Part shown: in pieces, positions 52,301-64,000 of the stretch
Layout of the letters: each line of letters starts with the position of its first letter
How positions within the stretch are numbered: position 1 is the first letter of the stretch
Origin: Certhia americana
Taxonomy: Eukaryota > Chordata > Aves > Passeriformes > Certhiidae
Length of the DNA stretch: 64,000 nucleotides
Direction of reading: 5' to 3'
NCBI GenBank assembly: GCA_018697195.1
Contig: CM031859.1
Span: forward strand, 54,549,949-54,613,948
Program-made: the position numbers and the translations under genes
The notes under the pieces: generated by a model
Told to the model about the DNA's origin: nothing
Seen by the model: the letters and a program-made list of their open reading frames with translations, nothing else
Database searches by the model: none

Positions 52301-53166
52301 GTTTTATGTACTAGTTTGATTGCTGAGCATTGAGATATAGCAGACTGCCATTCCAATCCACTAGTTTGAAAAGCAGAAGCAGTGCAAGCCATGCCACATC
52401 GCCTGTGAACCTGTAAGGCACTTTCTTCAGATATAGTAGGATTTGAATGGCTATAAGTCCCTGGTCACAAATGATCGAGTAAATGTGCTGCTTTTGGCAA
52501 TAATTTGACTTACATGATCACATTGCACCCCTAAGTAACAAGCTGTGTGCCCAAGCCCTACTCAACTGTGTATGTACATAAAGTTTTTCTATCATAACTA
52601 CACTACGGGAAACTGAGCAGCCCGTGAGGGAGAAGATGACTGCACCTCACACTCGCACTTTCCAGTTCATCTGTAAATAAGCTGTGACTCCCTAATTCCT
52701 TCCCTTATTAAGCTGCTCAGGAGTGCAGTGGGGAGGCCTCACCCCATGATCCTGCTGTGCCTGGCAGGTGTCTTTAGGTGTTTCATGGGGTCTGTAAGCC
52801 CAGTACATGCCCTGGTGTGGCCAGGTCACTGAAGCAAAGCAGCTGCTGGGGAAAAATGTGTCACTACCAATCTTGCCAGGTGGAATCTGAGCTTCCTGGA
52901 GGAGTCCACTCAGGAGAAGAAAATGAGGTTGATAATGGAGTTAATGAGATAAAGCACTTGTGTCTGCTATACAGGCAAAGTCCTTTCTTGTTTTTCAGTG
53001 ATGTTTCTTAAAAGAGGAATTCAGATTTTGAATACAGATTTTAAATTTATCTATTACCTAGCAGTCTTCTTTCAGCTGTATAATATGTCACTGAAGATTG
53101 ATTTAGGGTCTTGAAGACCAGAATTCTTTGGAAACTGAAAAAGCCTCTGCTTCAGTTGTGGCTGGG

Positions 53167-53182
53167 AAAAAAAAAAAAAAAA
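53167..53182 (+). repeat. Poly(A) run of 16
   Basis: Uninterrupted A run in otherwise unique DNA; a simple repeat. Confidence 0.9.
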
Positions 53183-55495
53183 GTCTCCTCTTTATTTCTG
53201 TGTCTGTGTTTCATGCTTCTCTACTTCCAGGCTGTATTCATTGCAGTATCATTATAAAAGCTGCTTCTGCATGGACTATGCAACAGGAAGAAATAAAAAG
53301 CAATGAAATGTCCATCATGGTTTGAAGATCTGATTGGTGCAAGGCTTTAAATTCTCATTGGTGGGATGGGGAGATATCCAAGCATACTCTAGCACTTCTT
53401 TGTCTTACTGTCCATGATGAATTTTGCACTTCACACTTCTGCCAGGGGACAGCAAGATGGTGTGACCATGTTGTGCAAGAACCTGCTTGTAGCTGTCATT
53501 GGCAGAAATGTGCATGGAAAATGATGCTTAATTACTCAACAAGGTTTTGGAGTCACAAGGCCCAAAGAGTTTAACAGGAGTTCAAAGTCCTTGTTTAGGT
53601 ACTCAGACTCCACGTGTTCTGTACGGAGAAGGTCAAGTAACTCAGGAAAAAAGGTGAAGAAGGGAAGGGATGCTGGGTGGGAATTTGTGACTGTGGAAGT
53701 CAGGGTGTGCCTCAATGTTCCCACCTTCTTTCCCTGGCTGCCCTTCCACCTCACTCCCTCATTGCCAAACCAGATAGTGGCGGGGGCTGCATTCTGCCAG
53801 GAGGAGAGCCTTCAGCCCCTGCCTCTTTGAGGGGCAGCTGGGGACTGAAGGTGGCTGCCTCTGGAGTGCTCTGGCTGCACTCCATCCTGCTTCCAACAGA
53901 CAGGGCAGGACCTTCCTCTGAACTGCTTTTTTAAAGGAGCTAACTGAAGATTAGGAGTTATGGTCTGATTACATATCCTTTGATTCAGAGAGGATTGATC
54001 TCTGCCTGGGTGGAGATCAGCAAACGGTCAGATCTGTGCTGTATTCAATGTTCTCTAAGAAGGTCAGGATGACTCCCTCAGGTGAAAGAGGGAAGAAAGG
54101 AATATCTCTTGAATTCTCAGTAGTGTCTGTCCGAACACAAGACAGGAATGAGTGTACAAGTCCACCTGGTTAGAGGTCAGGTGAATCCCAGGCACAATAA
54201 ATCAAGGCATGGTTGAGGGGTGACTTTGGTGTTAAATTGCAGCAGGAGAAATCTTGTCTCCTATTATGTGACCCATCATATCAAGCCTGTTGGATGCTGG
54301 AGGACAGTGAGGCCAGGGTGGCAGATGTACTCAGAAAGGAAAGGAAAGAGAGATTAATCTGCATTAGTGTGTGTGGGCTTCCAACTAGGCATCAAGTCCA
54401 AACTGCTTCGCTGGTGGCATCAAGGCTTTTAGATTTTTTCCTTTCAGGAAATGGAATTTCTGATACTTCAAGGACTCCAATGTTATAACACATAAAGTAC
54501 CTCTAGATTTCATTGTGATCTAGTCACAGCCATGAAGAAGTTACATTTGTAACAGTGCAATTAGGAGGAATTCAGGACCCTCTATCACTCCATAGCCATT
54601 TTATACTATTCTGTAGTTTAATGTCCTATGGGAGTAATCAAAAATGACAAGAATCACACTTGAATTCCATGACTTTAGTATTCTTACTGTTACTGAAACA
54701 CCAGAGGAAGCCAGATAAAGATCTCATATGAACCCTTCAAGGATAAAGAACAACACTTAAAATTGTGGCACGTAAAATCACACTGCCATTCACATTTCCT
54801 TGAACTTTGCAGGTCTTTTATTATTATGTGTTTTCCATTTTTTATTTTATATTTACTTTCGTGTTATCTCGTGGTATTCTTTATATTGCTATTGTGGCAA
54901 GTCTTGTATTCAGCATATTATTCTGTGGCAAGAGGATATGAATGAACTCTGATTCAGCTAGTCAGCAGTACTGCAAGAAAGACTTCAGGGTCAAAGCAAT
55001 TGGCTGCCATAGACATAAAAACATTACACTAAAATAGCATTGCAGCATTCACAGAAGGCACAAAAAATCAATTTCTCTTTAGAGACTACAGAAATAATTA
55101 TGATCTATTTTTACAGTACAAGTAGAATGCCATTTTTTGTTGATGTCAGGTATTTTAGGTACTCAGTGATGTAATTCTCATAGACAATGTAGATAGAATA
55201 AGAAAAATCAGCGTTACAGTTCTCACCAGTAGTGGCTGGATTTGCAGCTTCATTTCAAATAGATGCAAGTCTGAAGTCTGGATTTTTAGTGAAATGTCTC
55301 CTAACCACAAAGACCACACCGACCTGAAGAATTGGAAAAAGTCTCCCAAGGCAAGTTGATGTCCTGTTGGCTTTGCATTATTTTTTGTTTTGTTCTTCCT
55401 TAAAATGAAACAAAGAAAATCCAAAAGCAATTTGTCATTTTAGTTCAGGAAACACTGAAGCAGAGGAAAAGAAACTGTCCAGCATAAGAGTTTGG

Positions 55496-55513
55496 TTTTT
55501 TTTTTTTTTTTTT
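55496..55513 (+). repeat. Poly(T) run of 18
   Basis: Uninterrupted T run preceded by GTTTGG and followed by CCC. No retroposon body was recognised on its right side, where a minus-strand insertion would lie. Confidence 0.9.
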
Positions 55514-56239
55514 CCCTAAGTGGCATATTTTGAAGTATTTTCCAACTAATTTGGTTCACCCTTGAGATGAAGGCTCTGGTTGGTTCCTCACACATCTGAA
55601 CTCATGTGTTCACCTCTGTTGAGGAGGTGATTGCTGCTCAGCCCCTCTCAGCCAACCCCTATGGTGTAGGGCAGAAATGCCCTCTGGATCGGAGCCTGCA
55701 GGAGATGCTGGGTTTGCCTTTTCTCAGCCACTGCAGCTCTGAGGATAGGGATGCACTGGTCTGTCAAAAGAGGCAACTCCTTTTCTCAGGAGCCTTTTTT
55801 TCTGCAGGTCAAGTAGGCCCAGAGGGGCCTCAGGGTTTCAAGCAAGCTGTCCTTTGAGAGATAGCATGTCACTCCTGGCAGTGACAGCAGCACAGTCAGT
55901 GCAGGAGCACTGCATACTTTGCAAGCTAAGCCTGACAAGGCGTTCAGCTCAGGGGCTGTGTAAGATGTATCTCCTGCTGTGTTTACTTATTTGCAGGTGA
56001 AATAAAACACAGCCAGTCCATGGGGAATATACTGCTCTAATGCACATTATCACTTCCCTTTTGAGTTTACATCACCAACACCATTCAGTCATCTCCTTAT
56101 TATACACAGCCAGGTGCATGTACTTTCTTTAAATCTATTTAATCCCAAGACTACCTCCACAAAGTTTAGGATACAAAAGGCATTTGGCCATGCAGAGAAT
56201 AGAAAAGAACATTTGCATCCCAAGGTGGTATTTTAAAAG

Positions 56240-56660
56240 CGTTTACTGTAACAAATAAAGTCCGGCTAGAAGTGTAGTAAAAACTGCAAATGAAATGGAA
56301 ACAATTAAAAAAACCCAAAGCTTTTCCATTGTAAAATTGCCAAAGCACATTTTACTAACTAAAAAAAAGGTCTTGTTTAGAACAAAAAAAGAGTAAAAAT
56401 TTTTTCTACTTTTTCTACTTCCACTTTGAAGAAATTCTCAATTATTTAGTAAGATGTGAAAGTTATGAATTATGGAACTTTTTAAAAATAATGCTCAAGA
56501 GATGATGATTGCAATTTATTCTGTTAACAAACGGCTGTTTGACTATTAATCATGCAGTGAAATAATGTATGCATTGGTTTGTATTTTTGGTCTATGTGAG
56601 CATTTGGTCCTGATTTACATATCTGCATATGCAGCAAAACCCCCACTAGTATAAAGTAGG
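56240..56660. promoter_or_regulatory. Candidate conserved non-coding element
   Basis: AT-rich but compositionally complex block with several homeodomain/POU-like motifs (for example ATTAATCATGCA and ATGTATGCAT around 56545-56575), and a 12-bp palindrome CTGCATATGCAG at 56623-56634 that contains the E-box CATATG. Identified on appearance only; cross-species conservation has not been tested. Confidence 0.2.
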
Positions 56661-59344
56661 TTATTAAAGCCTTGTTCAAAAATACATACAGATGCTCTTC
56701 ACTTTCTTATTAAGAGATTGTTTCACATCCTAGGTCACCATTTTTATACCTTTTCTGAAGTGATCAGTTACCATAAAAGATTTTTTCCAAGGAGGGGGAG
56801 TGGCCTCTGCCTCAGCCTATCCCCATCCAGAAGTGCCCATTGCTTGGATTGACCTGCATGGCTCCTGTGGTCAAAGCTGAGCTCTCTGAATGGGATGGAA
56901 AGTCACTTCTGACAGGGGGACAATGACAGGAAAATGGGAGGTGCTCTGGGAGGGATTTTCAGGGCTGTTTTCAGGCAGCTAGAACATGCAACTAGGAGTG
57001 ATACATGAAAAAACCCTTGGTTTTTGGCCAGTCCCAACACTTCAGGGAAGAAAGCAACTGCCAGGCTGAACACTATTTTCTGATTATAATTGAGGCACAC
57101 ATGGAAAGAGAAGATTCTCCATAGAAGCCCATTTTAAAAACAGCTTGATCTTCACTTGGGAGTTGTCCAGCTGGTAGTCAGGAGCCTGGAACTCGCAAGC
57201 TCCTGGTGGCAAACACAGCTGAGGGAGTGTGTCCTGCTGCGTTTCCTCAGCTGTAATTTCTGAGTGGCTGGAAAGTGCAGTTCTACATAGATGTAATTTG
57301 ACCTCTGGGTGACAAAGATCAACAAACACCAAGGTCCCTAGTAGGAGATCAAGGTTAAAACCTAGCGCAAAGAGCTTGACAAACCTCTGAAGTTCATTAC
57401 ATTTACTAACTCACTATATTGGATTTGCTGTGTGTGTTGCAAACGAGGATTTTGAACTATTGAGGGTATTTTCTAAGGATCCTCTAGTGCTTTCAAGGGC
57501 ATGGTGCTTAGGGATAAGATTAATATACTTCAGGCTTGCCCACCATAAAGAAAAAAATACAGAAAAAGCCAAACAAACTGTCTTGACTTTCTTCCATAAT
57601 GTTCTATGATTATCAGAAGTATGAATTTGTTTCTCCATGTTCAGAATGAAAATGCTTACAAAACTAGGCTAGATGTTATAGTTTTTAAAAATGTTTATAG
57701 TTGTCCTTCTTTAAGCATAAGAAATAGGTTTCTGTACTGTGAAGGGTGGTCTGCTGACAGAGTTTTAGTTCTGCTACTTAAAAATAAACATTTTTTTTTT
57801 CTATGTATGTTCTGAGAATATACACTATACTTCTCAAATCAGTGAAGGGATGAATACAGTCCAATCTGAGGCTTGGGGATGTTTGAGAAGGGTGGGGGGA
57901 GATTACCTTTCATGGGAACTCATGGCAGTTTATTTTCTATTAATACAAGTCACTACCCAGCTGTTGATGAAAAGCAGGAGCTCTAATATCCCATTGCATG
58001 TATTACTTTTAAGAAATGCTGCTAGAAAAACAGCCACACTGGACTAAGCATGAAAGTTTTCGCTTCTTTTGTTGTTTTTAACCCTCTTTGTCAGAGTTCT
58101 TTGGCTTAACATGAAACAACCAAATGTTCCTAAGGACAGAGATAGAAGGAGAGAGACTATTTTGGGTATCTGTGGATGGAGCAGGGAGTGCAGATGCTGC
58201 ATTAAGAGATATCTCATAACTTTGTACCAAATATTTGCAGGTAGAGAGGCCTTGGATCACAAGCCTCCCTTTTCAAAGTTCTGATTCATCAGACACCAAA
58301 GTGATTCCAGTAAGACATTTAGTGTGGAGCAAAGAAATGCTGTATGGTAGGCTCATGCAGGCCCTTGGCATGAAATTTAACTTATTCTGTGTTATTGTCC
58401 CTTTAATCAAAACTCTTTAATCCCTGACTCCATAGAGTTCATACTGCTTGCAGGATGAAGAATGCTTCTGCTCAGAGCAGTGGCCAGCACACTGTACTTT
58501 CAATATTCCTGCTAGATGTCCTGAACATGGGGCATGAGATGACATGTGCAAAAAGGCTTACATTATCTTTGAGAATATCAAATTAACATTATCCAAAATC
58601 AGTAGGTTCTTTATGGATAATTTGCCACCTACACGTACACTATTAAAGCTCTTGATGCACTTGAGTGCTCATCTCTAAATTACAGCAGTAATATGAAACC
58701 CCACCAAGTTATTATTACATGATTTTTCTTGCAAATATGGTATTTTAGTGTTATAATCACTTCCATCTTGGAGACTCCAGAAGGTTTCATCTCCATTATT
58801 AGTGATTTATAGAATCAACTTTGTTCACATCCTGAGCTTTCCTGTGACCTGCTGAAGCACAATTAATGGAAGCTATAACAAGGAAAGTTGACTTCCCTCT
58901 CCCTACTAAAGAGGAACCTTGCAAATAGGGTATATTTGGAAGTTTCATACAAAGTAAAATGCCAGCAAATCCCTGCGCTGTTAGGGAAGGAAACAGGAAG
59001 GGGGGAAAAATCTATTAAAGCAAGAGGAAAATGTAGAAGAACAGGAACATATTACAATAAGAACAGTTGTGGAGAACCTGACCACAATGGAGTAGAGAGG
59101 TGGAGAGAGAAAAATTATGATAAATAAAAATACTTATGCTGCTCAGTAAACCCCTTCTGGCAAGGATTGTTTTTACACAGAAAGCACTCTTGGCTTTGTT
59201 TTTAAAATCTCAATGCTATGCTAATGGGAGAGAAAGTCTGAGATTTTATTCTTGTGTTGAAAACTATATTACCCAAACCCTGGGAAAAAAGGCAATGCCC
59301 TCTACACAGAAGAGGGCTTGTTGCATCATTACTCTGAAGACAGA

Positions 59345-59382
59345 TCAAAATCTACTTGTCAGACAGTCAAAATCTACTTGTC
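59345..59382. repeat. 16-bp direct repeat, 22-bp period
   Basis: TCAAAATCTACTTGTC occurs at 59345-59360 and 59367-59382, separated by AGACAG. The copies are identical, as expected of a small slippage duplication. Confidence 0.9.
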
Positions 59383-60339
59383 TTGAGGGGTTCTTTGGCC
59401 AAAGTCTCTCCTGATGAGATTAGGTCTGGAAATAACACCATGTTCATTAAGAACAGGGAATATAGAGTGGAATTCAATAAAAATTCCTCTGAGTGTGGTA
59501 TTTTCCTTCATTTCCTCTTGCACTCTGCTGTAGTGCAGTATCTCTCCTCCTGGCTACAAACTGCAACAAAACCTGTCTGGGGAGAAAAAGGTTTATGTTC
59601 AATGCCTGATTGCAATAAAGCTGGCTGGGCTAGAGAATGAAGCCTCACATAACACAGTTCACTTACTTTTAAGACTTGTCTTTGTTGCTTCAAGCCTGTT
59701 GCACCAAAGGGGTTTGTACTTCTCTAATTTTGCAGCATGGGAAGGCTGCAAAACTCTCTTGTGGTGTACAATGAGATGTAAAACATTATTACTTTTTAGG
59801 TGAAGTCTAGCAAGAAGTATGTTCTTTACTGCTGTTAAATCTTTTCTGGAGCAGATTTCCTCTATGACAGTAAGCTTACCAGTTATGGAAAAGGAATATT
59901 TTCCTTTATAACCTTCATAATGTCCTTGCTTTACTCTTCTTTAGCAGAAATAATATTTAAAAAGAGTTTTCTGACTCTTTTTTTAGCAGGTCCCAGGAGC
60001 TCAAAATTTACAGACTTGCTTTCGTCCTTGGAAATATATCTGCATGTTCACACCTTCAGATTGAAGTACAAATATTTTGGCTGTTCTGTTAAAGCCCTAA
60101 CTTAGCTTTCCTGCTGGGATTTTGCAGCCAGAAAGTATTTATTTCTGTTTTCTTTTTACTTTCGAAATATTTTGTGTACTTGAGTTGTACTATCTTTTGT
60201 TTAGAATTAAGTTTTCTGTTGTTTTGTCTTGAAGTAGTTCAAGGACTGGATAGGGAGAGTCAGTGTTAGACTTTAAAGAACACATGAAGCTAATGCTTGC
60301 AGGAATAAGACCCTAAGTTGAGACAGTTAGGAGCTTTGC

Positions 60340-60540
60340 AGAGAATGTATGATTGCATTTTGTGAGAGTGCTGAATTGCAGTTAATAAGATAGAGCGCTT
60401 ATGATTAATTAGTTGATAAATATATTTTCTTGAAGAAGTCACTGGTTTGCATCTGAGGTTTTGGTACCCTTTGTAGGCATAAGTTTACATAGCCTCATTT
60501 ATATGTGTGCTAATTAGTTGTTCCCACACAGAGGACTTTA
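60340..60540. promoter_or_regulatory. Candidate element with paired TAATTAGTTG sites
   Basis: The 10-mer TAATTAGTTG, which contains the homeodomain core TAATTA, occurs exactly at 60406-60415 and at 60511-60520, in the same orientation and 105 bases apart. The surrounding sequence is AT-rich but not repetitive. Function is inference. Confidence 0.2.
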
Positions 60541-61693
60541 TTTAGGTCCCTTGAACATGTGGGATGTGTCACCTGTTTGTATGTACCACTTTTGTTTTGG
60601 CTTGGTTTTAGATTTGTCTTGGTTTTAATTTTGGCTTGTTTCTTACACTACTTTTATCTTCTAAACTTAATGTAAGGTAAGCACAAGCATGTGCTGTTGT
60701 CACACCGAGTGCTTCAATACCATACTAATGTATGTACATATCATGCACAAGTATACTGTTCCTTAAAAATGACCAATTTGCTCACCACTTGGCAAAACCA
60801 AAGGTCCTACCTGTGTAAAAGAAATGCACATACCATTACCGTAGTGAAGGTATAAAACGTAGTGATAGACTATTTATATAAGAAACCTTTACCCTGAGAG
60901 AGGTAAGTCCTTCTCAAGGTCACAAGTTGTATCTCCTTCACCTACTGGTTATTACATGATTATAACTATGAATTCAAACACTAAATAAGAAAGAAGGAGA
61001 GAGTGAATTTGGGAAATAAAGACATTTATGAGGGAATAAATTAGTTACTGACTAAACATTTTCAGCATTTTGATAAGATGTTTCTTGTGTGCCAAGAGAC
61101 ATTGCTGAGTAGGTGTCAAAAGTCCAAGCAGATTAAATCTAAAGATAACCTCAAAGAACATTCCCTGCCAGCACTTTGTTTATTTTAGCAATTCAATATG
61201 TTTCACAACATGAGATGAATTTTCATTATGTACTGCTGGTAGTGTATCATTCTGTAAGAACCTGCAATGACCTCACTTAAATTTTTCACCCACCCAGGAG
61301 CAACTTCTCCACTAGCCCAGCTGCATGGGGGCTGGGGGTGGAAAGTTCCTGCTGCTCTGAGGCTAAGGACAGTATGTTATAGTATACAAAAGCAGTCAGA
61401 CTAAGAAAATGCAATGTTTGAATCTAATTTTCACCTAAGGGCTGTCTTAAAGCACAAACACCATTTAAAATCTGCAGCAATCTTTTCTAGTTTTTCATTA
61501 AAACACCTGTTGCTTTTTTTTTTCCCCCAAACAGGACAAACTATATCACACAGGCACAGTAAAATTATTCAAACATTGCTGATATACTGCCTTCATGGCT
61601 ATCAGTCTTTGTTTTAGCCAAGAGAAGCATACCAAATTTACGGAAGAGACTACTCTACTCCCCGGTTTTTAGACCACAGGACAAAAAACTGCA

Positions 61694-61975
61694 ATCATGG
61701 AATCATAGAGTAGGCTGGATCGGAAAAGACCTTAAGGATCAGCTAGTTCCAATCTCCCTGCTGTGGACTGGGAACATTTCAATGTACCAGATTAATCAGA
61801 GCCCCATCCAACCTGGGTTTGAGCATTGGGGATGGGACATCCACGGCTTCTCTGGTCAACTCCAGTGTCTCACCACTCTCACAGTAAAGAATTTCTTCCT
61901 AATATCTAATCTAAACCTTTTTGAAACCATTGCCTCTTGTCTAATCACTACATGTCGTCATATAAGGAGAGTTGA
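61694..61975 (-). mobile_element. CR1 LINE 3' fragment, minus strand
   Basis: Reverse-orientation copy of the avian CR1 3' end. It begins ATGGAATCATAGAG (the 3' terminus), continues with AAGACCTTAAGGATCAGCTA and GCCCCATCCAACCTGGGTTT, then CAGTAAAGAATTTCTTCCTA and ATATCTAATCTAAACC, and fades after CTAATCACTACATG near 61960. Only the 3' untranslated region and the very end of ORF2 remain. A few short deletions separate it from the usual sequence. The plus-strand open frame 61782-62003 is an antisense shadow. Confidence 0.95.
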
Positions 61976-63199
61976 GGACAAGTTCTACTTGAAAAAGTGC
62001 TAGATGATTTTTGTTCACACATAAGCACATGATTTAATCTTTTTTTGTAGTGTGAAGTTTGAAATGCCAGAGAGCAGGGAAAGGAATTTCAAACTTTCCA
62101 GTAGGATTTCAAGTAGGGTGTTAAATCAGAATAAGGAATAATACACCAAAGAACTTCTCTGTGTACAGGCTACAGGCAAGCCTTAGCTATTTAGCTAAGT
62201 AGCTCACATAGCTATTAAGGAAAAAAAAAAAATCAGTGCATGGGATTAAATCTGAAATGGGTCTTGTTCATCACTTGTATTTTGTCATTTGGTTGCCCAA
62301 GCAAATCTTTTCCTAAGTTTATATAGTGTCCAACAGAAGAGAGTCCTCAGCCAAATGTAGAGTCTCTGGGCCCTACTGGAGTAATATGGAAAACGATACC
62401 TTAATATTGCTCTTTGGAGACCTGGAATTGTCTTCTGTTTAGCTGTTACTTTTTTGTCATCACAGTTTGAGACACAGTTTGACAACACAGTTTAAGGTTA
62501 TGAATGTTGCTCTTATGGTTAATGTGACTCTAGAGATCCAAGTTTAGTTCTTGGCTTAAGCACAGGCTTCAGCTGTTCAATAAATCTGTGTGCCTCAGCC
62601 TGTAATCTGTAAAAGTCAGATAATAACATATTTCTTCCCCTATACTGTGAGACAGACCCTTCTATCTGAATGTGCCATCGGAATGCTACAGTCCACTGAT
62701 CAAGGGAAAAATCATAATTTAATGTTATGCTTTCAATTAAAAAGATAAGGAAGGCAGAGAGTATGTTTTCCAAGGTCATCATTACCTGTCTTGCTTTCCT
62801 ATTTTTTGCTGCAGAGTAAATGCCCCCTTTTTCTGCATATTTTTTCCAGTGAGCAGTCAGAAACAAAACCATTTATGAAGGAATCACACCTCTCTAAGAG
62901 AATTACAGTGTATTGACAGAATATCAAAATGAATTGACTTCAGATCCAGAGATGAGCTTGTGCTATGCCACTAAGTCTGCATGAGTACTCCTCTTTACCA
63001 TATTTTCTTATCCTCATTAAAAGAAATTTCTTCCTCATAACAATGCAAATGACTATAAAGTTATTAAATCCCAAAGACTAATAAACACGTTCATGCAAAG
63101 CGTAGGGCATGGTGTTTGCAATATATCTTTGCAGATTTTTTGAATCTGTGTTAGTTAGTAGGTGCAATGCCATGCCATGCCAGCAAAATATATTCCTGA
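61976..63199. other. Unique DNA with one unrecognised minus-strand open frame
   Basis: A 12-A run lies near 62221. The minus frame 62519-62872 is open for 117 codons, with no recognised domain; a CAG-GTAATG donor-like sequence lies within it at about 62782-62790 on the minus strand. No other feature seen. Confidence 0.5.
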
Positions 63200-63500
63200 C
63201 ATGTATTAAAATAAGCATTCCTTTTTCATTTTCTGCAGGTTCTTGACTACTTTGATTCCACAACCCAATTATACTTGCTGAGAAAAAATGTATTTTGCCA
63301 GTTTTGAGTTTGCTGCCTCTCCATCTATTGAATGTTCCCTTGCTAATGCATGAGCAAAGATGCTCCCTATCTATCATCTCTAGGTCTTTCATTTTTCTAT
63401 AGACTCGTATTATGTCCCTTCTTAATATTCTGTGTTCTACAACCAATTCATCAAATCTTTTCCATTTCTCTGACATATGAAAGATTTTCTGAGTCTTTGC
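63200..63500 (-). mobile_element. Ancient CR1-type LINE relic, minus strand
   Basis: The plus-strand text (GTTTTGAGTTTGCTGCCTCT, ATTGAATGTTCCCTTG, TATAGACTCGTATTATGTCC, TTCTTAATATTCTGTG) follows the order of the ORF2 C-terminal region of an old CR1 group abundant in turtles and crocodilians and known as worn relics in birds. Read on the minus strand it stays open in one frame (63078-63476) and gives a peptide fitting the ORF2 tail: ILRRDIIRVYRKMKDLEMID, then SKLKTGK, then FFSASIIGLWNQSSQEP, matching the family pattern of basic helix, SLKL-like strand and FFxxRVVxLWNxLPxE. It is too diverged to be active. The left edge is uncertain; the open frame continues to 63078 beyond recognisable similarity. 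Confidence 0.8.
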
Positions 63501-64000
63501 TCAGTACCCAAGTATGAACTTCAGTTCTGTCATAACCTCTCAGAGATCACATGGCCTGTACAACACACTGGATTCTGGATAAGTCCTGAGCATTGCTTCA
63601 CAGACAGACAGACATCATAAAGGCATCTGTATTTTTCTCTATCCTATTCTTGATTTCACCTAGCTTTAAAATGTTTTTATAGTGTGCAAGCTCTTCTGCA
63701 ATGATACATAGGAAGTTCTGAAACTGGTGCAAGAGTGGGTTTCTTGCTGCTAGAGAACATTTTGCTCCCAGGTAGATGGGATTTTAGAGGACTTTTATCT
63801 GCAGCATGCATACCTACACCAGGTACAATGAGCTTTCCTCACAGAAAAGAAATCCTTTGTGATATTTGAAGGGTTTATAGGCAGTTCACATGTTCCTCCT
63901 GCTGTACCCTGAACTAAATGATTTTACAAAGACAGATTAGACTGATGAGATCTTGGCATGACAAACAAAAGTCAAAAAGGAAAATAAGGGAAAATCCTGT
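63501..64000. other. Unique DNA to window end
   Basis: No gene or repeat recognised. The ancient CR1 relic may extend a little into its left part. Confidence 0.55.

Larger units (their letters stand above)
45001..61693. other. Unique AT-rich DNA with CNE-like patches, no gene recognised
   Basis: Nearly 17 kb with no recognised transposon and no defended gene. Notable sub-regions are the AT-rich blocks at 48100-48420, 56240-56660 and 60340-60540, which have the look of conserved non-coding elements, and the small open frame at 49041-49304. GC-richer patches occur at 53760-53930 and 55610-55960. Poly-A or poly-T runs lie at 53167-53182 and 55496-55513. A 22-bp-period duplication lies at 59345-59382. 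Remaining open frames have no recognisable domains. Confidence 0.55.

Noticed and set aside
52590..52770. Possible solo LTR
   Set aside because: GC-richer, with some regulatory-looking words, but no TG...CA ends with a target duplication and no clear polyadenylation arrangement could be found.

Overview
The window is vertebrate nuclear DNA, most likely from a bird. The evidence is four clear copies of CR1 non-LTR retrotransposons with the typical avian 3' end (octamer-like ATTCTATGATTCT family terminus, preceded by the block reading CCCTTCCAACCCAA on the sense strand), plus one much older CR1 relic of the type also common in turtles and crocodilians. The DNA is AT-rich, CpG-poor, full of A-runs and simple repeats, and has A/C-rich tracts of the AAACC type common in songbird and other bird genomes. 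I cannot name the species or the locus.

I find no protein-coding gene that I can defend. Open frames are short (longest about 176 codons), lack recognisable domains outside the CR1 copies, and are about what chance gives in 64 kb of AT-rich DNA. The window is therefore best read as an intergenic stretch or the inside of a large intron.

Layout: 1-3.1 kb, unique AT-rich DNA with a 26-bp tandem duplication; 3.1-3.9 kb, a cluster of simple repeats (A/G-rich run, CAG repeat, 64-nt pure purine tract) that may mark an unannotated first exon or promoter; 4-19.3 kb, mostly unique DNA; 19.3-20.1 kb, a CR1 copy on the plus strand; 21.1-22.5 kb, a CA repeat, a G-tract and the best promoter-like GC-rich patch; 22.5-29.9 kb, unique DNA; 29.9-30.2 kb, a short plus-strand CR1 tail; 30.7-31.7 kb, a GC-rich CpG-poor block; 31.7-39.5 kb, unique DNA; 39.5-40.8 kb, the longest CR1 copy (minus strand, broken reverse transcriptase); 40.8-61.7 kb, unique AT-rich DNA with several stretches that look like conserved non-coding elements; 61.7-62.0 kb, a minus-strand CR1 tail; 63.2-63.5 kb, the ancient CR1 relic.

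No tRNA, rRNA, CRISPR array, operon, DNA transposon or recognisable LTR was seen. The most useful leads are the ancient CR1 relic, the 3.4-3.9 kb and 21.9-22.6 kb candidate promoter regions, one protein-like small open frame at 49.0-49.3 kb, and the AT-rich blocks with paired homeodomain-type sites. None is demonstrated to be a new biological system.
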